Source: Bradyrhizobium ivorense
GTDB taxonomy: Bacteria; Pseudomonadota; Alphaproteobacteria; Rhizobiales; Xanthobacteraceae
Direction of reading: 5' to 3'
Assembly: GCF_900696085.1 (NCBI RefSeq)
Contig: NZ_CAADFC020000028.1
Location: 434,001-498,000, forward strand
DNA: 64,000 nucleotides
Below, piece by piece: positions 16,654 to 25,669 of the stretch (position 1 is the first letter of the stretch; each line of letters begins with the position of its first letter). The notes under the pieces are model-generated. The model searched no databases and was not told the origin of the DNA. It saw only the letters and a program-made list of their open reading frames with translations. Position numbers and translations under genes: made by a program.

Positions 16654-17362
16654 CCTGCTCGCGATCCAGGGCCTGCGCGCCGGCTATGGCGAGGCGGTGG
16701 TGCTGCCCGATATGTCGTTGTCGCTCGCCGAGGGCCAGGTGCTGGCGCTGCTCGGCCGTAACGGCACCGGCAAGACCACGCTGATCAACTCGATCGTCGG
16801 CATCGTCAGGCGCCTCAGTGGCAGCGTCGCGCTCGCCGGCCGCGACATCACCGCGCTGCGGCCGGACCAGCGCGCCCGCGCCGGGATCGGCTGGGTGCCG
16901 CAGGAGCGCAACATCTTCCGCTCGCTGACCGTGGAAGAGAACATGACGGCGGTGGCGCAGCCCGGGCCGTGGACGGTCGAGCGGGTCTACGAGATGTTTC
17001 CGCGGCTCAAGGAGCGCCGCGGCAATTTCGGCAACCAGCTGTCCGGCGGCGAGCAGCAGATGCTGGCGATCGGCCGCGCGCTGACCTTGAACCCGAAGGT
17101 GCTGCTGCTCGACGAGCCGACCGAAGGACTGGCGCCGATCATCGTTGAGGAACTGTTAAAGGCGATCGGCAGCATCACGCGCGCGGGCGGCATCTGCTCA
17201 ATCATCGTCGAGCAGAATGCACAAAAGATTCTCGGGCTGGCCGATCGCGTTGTGATATTGGAGCGCGGTACGATCGTGCATGATGCCGCCAGCAGCGCGC
17301 TGAAGGCCGATCCGTCCGTCCTGGAGCGCCATCTCGGCGTCGCCGGGGCCAAGGTGCACTAG
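16646..17362 (+). CDS. livF: Branched-chain amino acid-type ABC transporter ATP-binding protein, LivF-like
   Basis: Second ATPase of the transporter, 238 residues. Walker A GRNGTGKTT is at residues 37-45, the signature is NQLSGGEQQMLAIGRAL, and Walker B is VLLLDEPTEGLAP. The LivF-specific VPQERNIFRSLTVEENM is present. It ends the HAAT operon. The methyltransferase-like gene starts 41 bp further on the same strand and is probably cotranscribed. Confidence 0.93.
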   Translation: MPDLLAIQGLRAGYGEAVVLPDMSLSLAEGQVLALLGRNGTGKTTLINSIVGIVRRLSGSVALAGRDITALRPDQRARAGIGWVPQERNIFRSLTVEENMTAVAQPGPWTVERVYEMFPRLKERRGNFGNQLSGGEQQMLAIGRALTLNPKVLLLDEPTEGLAPIIVEELLKAIGSITRAGGICSIIVEQNAQKILGLADRVVILERGTIVHDAASSALKADPSVLERHLGVAGAKVH

Positions 17363-17403
17363 AGGCACATTAGACGCACATTAGAAACGTCCGGGAGTTG
17401 ACC

Positions 17404-18522
17404 ATGCAGCGAACCAAGCCTCCGTTCCGCGCCGACGAGGTCGGCAGCCTGTTGCGCCCACCGAAGATCAAGGAAGCCCGCGCCAGGCTGGAGAAGGGCG
17501 AGATTGCGGCCGACGAGCTGCGCAAGATCGAGGACATGGAGATCGAGAAGGTCGTGCACAAGCAGGCCTCGCTTGGCCTCAAGCTGGCGACCGACGGCGA
17601 GTTCCGCCGCTCCTGGTGGCATTTCGACTTCCTCAGCCATCTGACCGGCTGCGAGCTGTTCCATCCCGACATGGGCATCCAGTTCGCGGGCGTGCAGACC
17701 CGGCATGATGCGATCAGGGTGATCGGCAAGCTCGACTTCCCCGACCGCCACCCGATGCTCGATCACTTCCGCTTCCTGAAGAGATACGCCGACCAGGCCC
17801 ATGTCACCGCCAAGATGACGATCCCGTCGCCGGCGGTGCTGCACTTCCGCGGCGGCCGCAAGCTGATCTCGAAGGAGGTCTATCCGGACCTCGAGGCGTT
17901 CTATCAGGACCTCGGCAAGACCTACCGCAAGGCGGTGAAGGCGTTCTACGACGCCGGCTGCCGCTATCTGCAGTTCGACGACACCGTGTGGGCCTATCTG
18001 TGCTCGCAGGAGGAGTTGCAGAAGTCGCGCGAGCGCGGCGACAACCCTGATGGCCTGCAGGAGATCTACGCCCGCGTCATCAACTACGCCATCGCCGAGC
18101 GGCCCGCCGACATGGTGATCACCACCCATGTCTGCCGCGGCAATTTCCGTTCGACCTGGATCTCGTCGGGCGGCTATGAGCCGGTCGCCGAGACCCTGCT
18201 CGCCGGCACCAATTACGACGGCTACTTCCTCGAATATGATTCCGACCGCGCCGGCGGCTTCGAGCCGCTGCGCTTCCTGCCGAAGGGCAACAAAGTCGTG
18301 GTGGTCGGCGTCATCACCTCGAAGTTCGGCGAGCTCGAGAAAAAGGACGACATCAAGCGGCGGCTGGAGGAGGCGGCGAAATTCGCGCCGCTCGAACAGC
18401 TCGCGCTGTCGCCACAATGCGGCTTTGCCTCCACCGAGGAAGGCAACATCCTCTCCGAGGAAGAGCAGTGGGCCAAGCTGCGGCTCGCCGTCGAGGTCGC
18501 GAACGAGGTGTGGGGGAAGTGA
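17404..18522 (+). CDS. MetE C-terminal domain-like, cobalamin-independent methionine synthase family protein
   Basis: A 372-residue TIM-barrel protein of the Meth_synt_2 family, related to YxjG/YxjH of Bacillus. MetE itself transfers a methyl from 5-methyl-tetrahydropteroyl-triglutamate to homocysteine. This protein has only the C-terminal catalytic domain. Zinc-ligand segments are readable: TTHVCRGNF (His-x-Cys) and a late Cys in SPQCGFASTEEGN. The ATG at 17404 follows a GGGAG site, and a TTG two codons earlier is less likely. Its position behind a transporter operon suggests that it demethylates or transfers methyl from the imported compound, but this is inference. Confidence 0.85.
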   Translation: MQRTKPPFRADEVGSLLRPPKIKEARARLEKGEIAADELRKIEDMEIEKVVHKQASLGLKLATDGEFRRSWWHFDFLSHLTGCELFHPDMGIQFAGVQTRHDAIRVIGKLDFPDRHPMLDHFRFLKRYADQAHVTAKMTIPSPAVLHFRGGRKLISKEVYPDLEAFYQDLGKTYRKAVKAFYDAGCRYLQFDDTVWAYLCSQEELQKSRERGDNPDGLQEIYARVINYAIAERPADMVITTHVCRGNFRSTWISSGGYEPVAETLLAGTNYDGYFLEYDSDRAGGFEPLRFLPKGNKVVVVGVITSKFGELEKKDDIKRRLEEAAKFAPLEQLALSPQCGFASTEEGNILSEEEQWAKLRLAVEVANEVWGK

Positions 18523-18564
18523 CGCGCTAGCGTCATTCCGGGGCGCGCGGAGCCTTGTACTCAT

Positions 18565-19196
18565 CCACCGCTGTCATCGCCCGGCTTGTGCGCAATTGCG
18601 CACATAGACCGGGCGATCCAGTACGCCGCGGCCTCTCGATTCTATTACCGCCGTCTCTGGAATACTGGATCACCCGCTTTCGCGGGTGATGACACCGAAC
18701 AAGTTGAACCCACCAACCCGACATCCTTCCACCGCTGTCATCGCCCGGCCTGTGCGCAATTGCGCACATGGACCGGGCGATCCAGTACGCCGCGGCCTTT
18801 CGGTTCAATCACCACTGCCTCTGGAATACCGGATCACCCGCTTTCGCGGGTGATGACACCGAACAAGTTGAACCCACCAACCCGACATCCTTCCACCGCT
18901 GTCATCGCCCGGCTTGACCGGGCGATCCAGTACGCCGCGGCCTTTCGGTTCAATCACCACTGCCTCTGGAATACTGGATCACCCGCTTTCGCGGGTGATG
19001 ACATCGAGCAAGTTGAACCAACCAACCCGACATCCTTCCACCGCTGTCATCGCCCGGCCTGTGCGCAATTGCGCACATGGACCGGGCGATCCAGTACGCC
19101 GCGGCCTTTCGGTTCAATCACCACTGCCTCTGGAATACTGGATCACCCGCTTTCGCGGGTGATGACATCGAGCAAGTTGAACCAACCCGACATCCT
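18565..19196. repeat. Tandem array of four family A repeat units
   Basis: Units start at 18565, 18729, 18893 and 19038, with lengths of 164, 164, 145 and about 159 bp. Each holds ccaccgctgtcatcgcccgg, a central part with ccagtacgccgcggcc, ctggaatactggatc, the hairpin CACCCGC-tttc-GCGGGTG and a spacer with caagttgaac. The third unit lacks exactly the 19 bp that carry the TGTGCGCAATTGCGCACA palindrome. Single copies of the same element occur at 307-428 and 40069-40193 in the opposite orientation. The spacer is repeated too, so the array grew by tandem duplication, not by separate insertions. The 733-bp gap between the flanking genes (18523-19255) holds nothing else that is clear. Confidence 0.92.
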
Positions 19197-19214
19197 GAGG
19201 ATCTTGAGATTCCC

Positions 19215-19232
19215 GACGCGCAATTGCGCGTC
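19215..19232. repeat. 18-bp palindrome GACGCGCAATTGCGCGTC
   Basis: A perfect palindrome with the same GCGCAATTGCGC core as those nested in the array units. It lies just right of the array and 24 bp from the stop codon of the caspase-like gene, so it may form a terminator-like hairpin for that gene. Confidence 0.6.
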
Positions 19233-19255
19233 TGAGGTTCGCGCCAAACGCGCCG

Positions 19256-20995
19256 TCACTTCTCCGCCAGATAGACCTCGCCGAGCAGCGAGGAGTTCGA
19301 CCACGGCACCTGCTTGCCCTTGGTCGCGGCCACAACCTCGGCGCGGACCCGCGTCAGCATCTGCTGCACTTCGAGCCCCGGCGTGCCGACATGGCGCGAC
19401 AGCGCCGCCGAGAACGGGCTGTTGGCGCCTTCGCCGTCGAGGGCCACCTGGCCCGGCGCGGTCGCAAACGCGATCAGCGTGCCGGCGCCGAGCGTCGAGC
19501 CGGAGCCGAGCGAGGCGGGCGCGGCGAGGCCCGCGCCGGCCTCGACGCCGCGGCTCGGACCGGCGGATGCCACCTGCGGCGCCATCGGATTGTTGCGGCA
19601 AGCATCGAGGATCAGGATGTTGGTGCGGATCTGGTCGTCGAGGCCGGCCATGATCGTGTCCATGTCGACCATCGCGTCGGTGACGCGGCCGCCGGCCTTG
19701 AACTCGATGTCGACGGGCACGAGGTAGTTGCGGCCGTCGATCTGCACGCCATGGCCGGCATAATAGACCACGGCGATCTGCGCGCGGGTGGCCTCGCGCA
19801 GGAAGTCGCGGATCGTCTTCTGCATGGCGTCGCGATCGAGGTCGAGGCCTTCGGACACGGTGAAGCCGATCTCGCGCAGGCACTTGGCGATGGCGCGGGC
19901 ATCGTTGGGCGGATTGGGCAGCGCCTTGACATGGGCGTAAGTGCCGTTGCCGATCACGAGCGCGACCCGCCGGCTGGTTGCGGCCTGCGCCTGCGCCGCC
20001 GGGGCGGCAGCGGGCGCGGCTGGTTCTGCGGTCTGGGCGGGCGGGGCAGCGCCTGGACCGGCCTGCTCGCGGGCCGGCGCCGCGGCCGCCTTGGGCGGCG
20101 CGACGGCCGCGTCCTGCAGCAGCGAGAGCCGCACCCTGGCGGTGGCCTGGCTGGCCTTGCTGGCGGCATCGGAGGCCTGGCCCTCGAGCACGGCGGCATA
20201 ATCCTGCCTGGCGCGCTCGCGGTCGCCCTTCGCCTCATAGGCAAGGCCGCGCTGCGTGTAGGCGGAGATCAGGACGCTGCCGGGAGGTGTCATGATGTTG
20301 GCGGGTGCCTTCGCCTTGGCCAGCCGGATCGCCTCGGTGATGTCCGAGATCGCGCGGTCGATGTCGCCTTTGGCGCGCCAGATCACGCCACGGTTGATCA
20401 GCGGCTGCGGCAGCGACGGATCGATGCGGATCGCCTCGTTGATGTCGGCCAGCGCGCCGTCGAGATCGCCCAGCGCCTGCTTGCAGCCGCCGCGGTTCTG
20501 ATAGGAGAAGGCCGACTTCGGGCCGGCCTTGATCGCGGCGTCATAGTCGGCGATCGCCCTGGCGTAGTCGCCCTTGCTGCGATAGGCGTTGCCGCGGTTG
20601 TGGAAGATGATGCCGCTCGGCGGCCCCATCCGCAGCGCGTCGTTGAAGTCTGATATCGCGATGTCGTATTCGCCCTTGTCGTAATACGCCGAGCCGCGCA
20701 GATTGTAGATCGCGACGCCGGGGTGCAGGCGGATCGCCTCGGTGGCATCGGCGATCACCTGCGCATAGTTGCCCTTCTTGTTCCAGCCGACCGCGCGCCA
20801 GAAGTAGATGGTCGCGAGCTTCTCGCCGGAAAATACTTTGAGCCCGACGATCTTGGTGCAGGCGCTGATCATCTGGTCGGCCGGTGTGGTTTCGGTCGTG
20901 CAGAGCGGACCGAGCTGCGCGCGCGATTGTGCGAAGCAGGGTGCCGCCCACAGCGCGGCGGCGAGCAGGGTGAGCAGCAGGATCGAGCGGCGCAT
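19256..20995 (-). CDS. Exported TPR-repeat protein with C-terminal caspase-like (peptidase C14) domain
   Basis: A 579-residue protein. A Sec signal peptide (MRRSILLLTLLAAALWAAPCFA) points to the periplasm. Residues about 60-275 hold five to six tetratricopeptide repeats. A linker rich in Ala, Pro and Gln (about 295-340) follows, then a caspase-fold domain starting at RRVALVIGNGTYAHV. The catalytic dyad is readable as H415 in YYAGHGVQ and C466 in LILDACRNNP, so the enzyme should be active, with a likely preference for a basic P1 residue as in other prokaryotic orthocaspases (family knowledge). It lies 303 bp behind the RTX subtilase on the same strand. Its target is unknown. Confidence 0.9.
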   Translation of the reverse strand: MRRSILLLTLLAAALWAAPCFAQSRAQLGPLCTTETTPADQMISACTKIVGLKVFSGEKLATIYFWRAVGWNKKGNYAQVIADATEAIRLHPGVAIYNLRGSAYYDKGEYDIAISDFNDALRMGPPSGIIFHNRGNAYRSKGDYARAIADYDAAIKAGPKSAFSYQNRGGCKQALGDLDGALADINEAIRIDPSLPQPLINRGVIWRAKGDIDRAISDITEAIRLAKAKAPANIMTPPGSVLISAYTQRGLAYEAKGDRERARQDYAAVLEGQASDAASKASQATARVRLSLLQDAAVAPPKAAAAPAREQAGPGAAPPAQTAEPAAPAAAPAAQAQAATSRRVALVIGNGTYAHVKALPNPPNDARAIAKCLREIGFTVSEGLDLDRDAMQKTIRDFLREATRAQIAVVYYAGHGVQIDGRNYLVPVDIEFKAGGRVTDAMVDMDTIMAGLDDQIRTNILILDACRNNPMAPQVASAGPSRGVEAGAGLAAPASLGSGSTLGAGTLIAFATAPGQVALDGEGANSPFSAALSRHVGTPGLEVQQMLTRVRAEVVAATKGKQVPWSNSSLLGEVYLAEK

Positions 20996-21298
20996 CGGAT
21001 TCGGCCTTGGCCTTGAGGGGGATGACCAGGGGTTTGTTGCCGCCGGTGGGCCGATGGTTCAAGGCGGCCGCCGGATCAGCGCGTCGGCGAGGGTCGGCCA
21101 GCGACTTCCCACCCGAGGGGGCGGGGGTGACGCTGCACAATTTCGGAATATTGGAATAATACCGGTGATTTGCCCGACGTGTCAAGCTGTCGTGTCGCCG
21201 TCGGCCCGCCGGCTACTTTGCATGGGGTTGTTTTTCGGTATTTGCTAGTAGCGCCCCTGCCGCCCGAGGCGGCAGGACGCGGGCCTGTCACGGTTGCC
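20996..21298. other. Intergenic region between caspase-like gene and RTX subtilase
   Basis: 303 bp without a supported gene. On the minus strand it starts with a hairpin after the subtilase (21257-21275) and then must carry the caspase gene's promoter or a leader. A locally AT-rich stretch (about 21138-21165, aatttcggaatattgg and following) is the likeliest promoter zone, but no clear -35/-10 pair can be set. Confidence 0.5.
21257..21275 (-). terminator. Hairpin after the RTX subtilase gene
   Basis: CTGCCGCC and GGCGGCAG form a perfect 8-bp stem with a 3-nt loop, 24 bp after the subtilase stop. No T-run follows on the minus strand, so this is a weak terminator candidate. Confidence 0.4.
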
Positions 21299-24200
21299 TC
21301 AGAGGACCAGGAAATCGTGGGCGCTCAGGCCGAGATGCGCCCCGACGGTTGCGAACTGGACCGCCGCGGCGGCGCCATTGCCGTCCGCATCGTACGAGAT
21401 CGCGCCGGTCTCGTTGTCGTAGATGATCCGCGTATCCGCGGTTTCGCTGCCCAAGCTGAAGGCCGCATCGGCCAGCACGCCGGTCGCGCCGATGGCGGAG
21501 AAGATCGAATGGTCGAGCACGATGCGGTCGACATTGACGGCAAAGTCGGTGATCGTGTCGACATTGTTGCCGCCGGCAATGGCGGTGGAGAACACGAACA
21601 GATCGGCGCCCGCGCCGCCGGTCAGCGTGTCGTTGCCGGTCATGCCGTTCAAGAGATCGTCGCCGTCGTTGCCGACGATGACGTTGTTCTCGGCGTTGCC
21701 GACGCCGGTATGGGCATTGGCGCCGATGAAGGTGAGATTCTCGACATTGGCCGACAGCCCGTAGACCGACAGGAAGGTCTGCACCTCGTCGGTGCCCTCG
21801 CCGGCGACCTCGTACACGGTGTCGTAGTTCGACTGCACCGCGTAGATGTCGTCCCCGGCGCCGCCCTGCAGCGTGTTGAGGCCGCTGCCGTCGATCAGGG
21901 TGTCGTTGCCATCGCCGCCGAACAGATAGTCGTTGCCGGTGCCGCCGATGATGGTGTTGTCGAGCGCGTTGCCGACGCCGACGAAATCATTGCTGCCGGT
22001 GTGGGTCAGGTTTTCGACATTGGCGCCCAGCGTGTAGCTGGACAGCGCGTCGGTCTTGACCGTGTCGGTGCCTTCGTTGGCGTTCTCGGTCACGACGTCG
22101 CCGGCGATGTCGACGATGTAGGTGTCGTTGCCGGCGCCGCCGATCAGCGTGTCGGCGCCGAGGCCGCCGTCGAGCGTATCATTGCCGGTGTTGCCGGTGA
22201 TGACGTTGGCGAGCTCGTTGCCGATGCCGGTGTGGGCGTTGCCGCCGATGAAGGTCAGGTTCTCGACGTTCGGCGACAAATGATAGGACGTCAGGAACGT
22301 CTGCACCTGGTCGGTGCCCTCATTGGCGAACTCGAACACGGTGTCGAGGTTGGACTGCACGGCGTAGATATCGTTGCCGGCGCCGCCCTGCAGCGTGTTG
22401 AGGCCGTTGCCGTCGATCAGGGTGTCGTTGCCGATACCGCCGATCAGGTAGTCGTTGCCGGTGCCGCCGATGATGACGTTGTTGAGGTCGTTGCCGATGC
22501 CGACGAAGTCGCTGCTTCCGGTGTGGGTCAGATTGTGCGCGTCGGCGGCAAGCGTGTAGGAGCCGAGCGCCGTCTCGATCGTCGACGGGTCGACGTCCTG
22601 ACCGCCGACCGTCGGCGGCGCAGCGAAATCCGACAGATCCACCGACTGGGTCACGGTGTGGCCGGCCAGATCGCTGATCTTCACGATCACGCTGGCGTCG
22701 AGGTCGACCGAAGCATCGTTGGCGTAGATCACCGCCGTGGTCGCGCTGGTCTGCGCGATGTGGAAGCTGCCGTGGTAGTCCGAGCCGTCGGCATTGGTCA
22801 GGCTGAACGTGAGCTGGTCGCCGAGCGCCAAATTAGCGTCGGCCGCGGTCACCACCGCGATCGACTTGGCGGCGCCCTGCAAGGCGGTCGAGGACGTGCT
22901 GGCCGCCACCGAGACCACCGTCGGCGCGGCCTCGATGACGTCGATCGCATCGACCTGCGAGCCGATGCCGAGCCCGAGGAAGTCGAACACCTCGACGTTG
23001 GTGATGGTGTCGGCATCCGACGTCCCGTGATGGGCGACGTGATACGAGCTGGTGGCCGCATCGTAGGTGATGTCGTAGTCGAACCAGACCCCCGCCAGCA
23101 CGACCCAGTCGAGGCCTGCGCCGCCGTCGATCGTGTTCGAGCCGGTGCCGCCGTTCAGCACGTCGTCGCCGGCGCCGCCGAGCAGGATGTCGTCGCCGGC
23201 GCCGCCCGAGATCAGATCATTGCCGAAATCGCCGACCAGTCTGTTGGCCGCGTCCGAACCGGTCAGGACGTCGTTGTACATGGTGCCGATGGCGTTCTCG
23301 AAGCTGCCGTCGAGAATCACCGGGGTATTTTGGAACGAGCTTGCGGTCGCGCCCGACAGGTCGAGCGTGACGGCCTGGTCGCCGGCGGCGAAATTCAGCG
23401 TGTCGTTGCCGCCATCGCTGTCGACCGCGTGGGTGCGGGTCGGATCGGCGGCGGCCAGCGCTGCATAGCTCGAAGTATAGTAATAAGTGTCGTCTTCGCT
23501 GCGGACGTCGCCATAGACATGGACGTCGGCCTGGGAGACCGCGAAGGTTGCGCCCGGCGTCGCATGGGATAACTGCAGCGTCCAGGTGCCGTAGGGGTTC
23601 TCGCCCATGAACTGCACGGAATCGAAGGTGAAGCTCAGCGTGGTCTTGCTGCCGAGCTGGCTCAAATTCTCCACCAGCTCCGAGACGGTGCCGTCGGGCG
23701 AGACCAGGTTGATCTGCAGATCCTTCAGGTCGGCGTCGCTGATCGAAAGGTCGATATCGACGCGGCTGGTCGAGAACTTCGCCATCGATGCGTCGGTCGG
23801 GGTCAGCGTGAAGGACAGCGACGACTGGGTGGGATCGAGGTTGCTGGCCGGCGCGAACGAGAAATCCAGCTCCTTCTCATTCGCGTAGGTCGAGGTGTAC
23901 GACCAGTTGCGCGCCAGCGCGACGGCGGCGCTGGCGTCGAGCATGCCGAAGCCGCCGTTGCGGTCGAACATCAGGCCGCCGCCGTTGTAGCCGTCGAAGC
24001 CGTTCGCCGTGGAATGACCGTCGAGCCGCGAGGTCGCGCTGATCGCCAGAATCTCCTGCACGTCGCGATAGCCGAGATCCGGATTGGCGGCGAGCATCAG
24101 GGCGACGGCGCTGGAGACCAGCGGCGCGGCGGCGGAGGTGCCGGAGGCGTAGCTGGTATTGGTGCTGCCGGCGGCGTTGCCGTCATCGACCACGAGGCCG

Positions 24201-25006
24201 ACGCCCGGCGCCGTCAGCAGGACCGAGGTGCCGGGGTTCGAGAACACCGCGGGCGTGCCATCCCGATCATGGGCGCCGACCGTGATGGTGAACCTCGAAT
24301 TGCTGAAGTTGTGGAAGTTGGCGTCATCGCCGACGTTGCCGCTGGCGGTCTGGATCTTGCTGTTGCCGGCGGCGAACACCATGACGGTGCCGAGGCCATC
24401 ACGGCCGTTGGCGACGTCGGCCTGCAGGGCGGCGGCCGCCGCGGTAAACGGCGCGGTCTGGAAATTGTCGGCGAACGAGGCCGTGAAGCCCCAGCTGTTG
24501 TTGCTGACGTCGTAGTTCTGCTGATGCGCGACGAGGCCAGCGAGCTCGTTCTGGTCGTACAGCACGCCGAAGCGCATGTAGCTGCCGGTGATGGTCGCGC
24601 CTTGCGCCGCGCCGACCGCGCCGAGGCTGTTGTTGATGTTGCCGGCGATCAGGCTCGCGACCATGGTGCCATGGTGCTGGGCAGCCGTATCCGGCATGGC
24701 GTCGTTGTCGCCGCTGTCGCGGGGGTCGTAGTCGATGCTGGTGTCGTAGCTGCCCACGAGATCGGCATGAAGGTAGTTCACGCCTTCATCGACGACACTG
24801 ATGACGATGCCGCTGGCGTCGTTCTGGGCCCAGGCGCCGAGAAAATCGGCGCCGCCAATCACGCTGCTGCCGAGATGCCAGAGCAGCGGCGCCGATGCTG
24901 TCGCAAGCGCCGTCGAGCTCAAGCTCATCGACTGTATTTCAAGATCTAGTCTATCTATTTCGGATACGTCCCCAGTATCCAAAATAGAATTACTTGCCGT
25001 GGTCAT
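21299..25006 (-). CDS. RTX subtilisin-like serine protease (S8) with P domain and C-terminal calcium-binding repeats
   Basis: A 1235-residue predicted secreted protease. The S8 domain (about 40-365) has the full triad: D73 in ISVVDEGVN, H112 in HHGTMVAS and S291 in SGTSAAAP, with the oxyanion Asn in FAAGNS at 215. A proprotein-convertase P domain follows (about 400-500, ending in NPYGTWTLQLSHATPG). Then come RTX-type Gly-Asp nonapeptide blocks from about 520, a cadherin-like stretch and four long RTX modules with GTDxVQTFLxxYxLxxNVENLT. The end resembles serralysin C-termini (NVDTITDF, then HDFLVL). There is no signal peptide, so type I secretion with folding in external calcium is expected. 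The kexin-like S8+P pair suggests cleavage of specific protein substrates. Confidence 0.93.
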   Translation of the reverse strand: MTTASNSILDTGDVSEIDRLDLEIQSMSLSSTALATASAPLLWHLGSSVIGGADFLGAWAQNDASGIVISVVDEGVNYLHADLVGSYDTSIDYDPRDSGDNDAMPDTAAQHHGTMVASLIAGNINNSLGAVGAAQGATITGSYMRFGVLYDQNELAGLVAHQQNYDVSNNSWGFTASFADNFQTAPFTAAAAALQADVANGRDGLGTVMVFAAGNSKIQTASGNVGDDANFHNFSNSRFTITVGAHDRDGTPAVFSNPGTSVLLTAPGVGLVVDDGNAAGSTNTSYASGTSAAAPLVSSAVALMLAANPDLGYRDVQEILAISATSRLDGHSTANGFDGYNGGGLMFDRNGGFGMLDASAAVALARNWSYTSTYANEKELDFSFAPASNLDPTQSSLSFTLTPTDASMAKFSTSRVDIDLSISDADLKDLQINLVSPDGTVSELVENLSQLGSKTTLSFTFDSVQFMGENPYGTWTLQLSHATPGATFAVSQADVHVYGDVRSEDDTYYYTSSYAALAAADPTRTHAVDSDGGNDTLNFAAGDQAVTLDLSGATASSFQNTPVILDGSFENAIGTMYNDVLTGSDAANRLVGDFGNDLISGGAGDDILLGGAGDDVLNGGTGSNTIDGGAGLDWVVLAGVWFDYDITYDAATSSYHVAHHGTSDADTITNVEVFDFLGLGIGSQVDAIDVIEAAPTVVSVAASTSSTALQGAAKSIAVVTAADANLALGDQLTFSLTNADGSDYHGSFHIAQTSATTAVIYANDASVDLDASVIVKISDLAGHTVTQSVDLSDFAAPPTVGGQDVDPSTIETALGSYTLAADAHNLTHTGSSDFVGIGNDLNNVIIGGTGNDYLIGGIGNDTLIDGNGLNTLQGGAGNDIYAVQSNLDTVFEFANEGTDQVQTFLTSYHLSPNVENLTFIGGNAHTGIGNELANVITGNTGNDTLDGGLGADTLIGGAGNDTYIVDIAGDVVTENANEGTDTVKTDALSSYTLGANVENLTHTGSNDFVGVGNALDNTIIGGTGNDYLFGGDGNDTLIDGSGLNTLQGGAGDDIYAVQSNYDTVYEVAGEGTDEVQTFLSVYGLSANVENLTFIGANAHTGVGNAENNVIVGNDGDDLLNGMTGNDTLTGGAGADLFVFSTAIAGGNNVDTITDFAVNVDRIVLDHSIFSAIGATGVLADAAFSLGSETADTRIIYDNETGAISYDADGNGAAAAVQFATVGAHLGLSAHDFLVL

Positions 25007-25182
25007 CCGCCGTCCCCGTCTTTTTGTTGGGGCCAGATGTACGGGCGGGGCAGTTAATTCAGGCTAATTCGCGTAGTTAAGGGAACTTGTGGCTGAAGTT
25101 CTGCTGAATCGCGGCTTAAGAGAATACTTGAAATTGCAGTCGATTAAGATTGACCAATATTGAATATCAGCAAACCAATACT

Positions 25183-25200
25183 ATTCGTTAAGCAACGAAT
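25183..25200. promoter_or_regulatory. Inverted repeat ATTCGTT-aagc-AACGAAT
   Basis: Perfect 7-bp arms with a 4-bp spacer, 177 bp upstream of the subtilase start (minus strand). Size and symmetry suit a dimeric repressor or activator site. No regulator can be named. Confidence 0.4.
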
Positions 25201-25652
25201 GGTTGACGAGTACCGTTTCTTAACGTCAAAATTTTGCGCCGCTGCTTAGCGTGATGTTAAGCACGCGGGTGCAGCGCGTTCACAGGCAGCGGGTGAGGGC
25301 GATCAAAAATCGAGCATCGCATTCGCATTGGGTGCAGCAAACATTGCTCAACATTTCGCCCTGCGTTCAAACACCGCATCCAGTAATTCCACGGGCGGTT
25401 AAATGCTGCGAGGCAAGACCAACTCTACCAGAACGCGTAAAACTGGCAGTCCATTATTGATGTATTACATAATGATCGGCGTCACACGATGAAATCTATA
25501 TTCGATCAGCGCAGATATACTGCACGACAGCTCGCGAACTTCAAAGATAAGCCGACGGTAAAACGGTGCGGATATTAACCTAAACATCCGCATGACCGCG
25601 CAGCGTCTAAGGTCGAACTTGCCGACCGCACGGACTTCCCCTACTAGTCATG

Positions 25653-25669
25653 GTTAAGTTTGAGTTAAC
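25653..25669. promoter_or_regulatory. CtrA-type site GTTAA-N7-TTAAC
   Basis: The sequence GTTAAGTTTGAGTTAAC matches the full alphaproteobacterial CtrA consensus TTAA-N7-TTAA(C) on both strands. It lies 368 bp before the giant RTX gene and about 650 bp before the subtilase. Many single TTAA half-sites surround it. CtrA links gene expression to the cell cycle and surface development in alphaproteobacteria (established for the family); control of these genes is inference. Confidence 0.55.

Noticed and set aside
18565..19196. CRISPR array
   Set aside because: The repeats are about 164 bp with no unique spacers and no cas genes. It is a tandem array of a dispersed palindromic element.
19256..25006. 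A caspase-based phage defence system
   Set aside because: The caspase-like protein is exported and has TPR repeats. No CRISPR, STAND ATPase, gasdermin or nucleotide-signalling gene is near.
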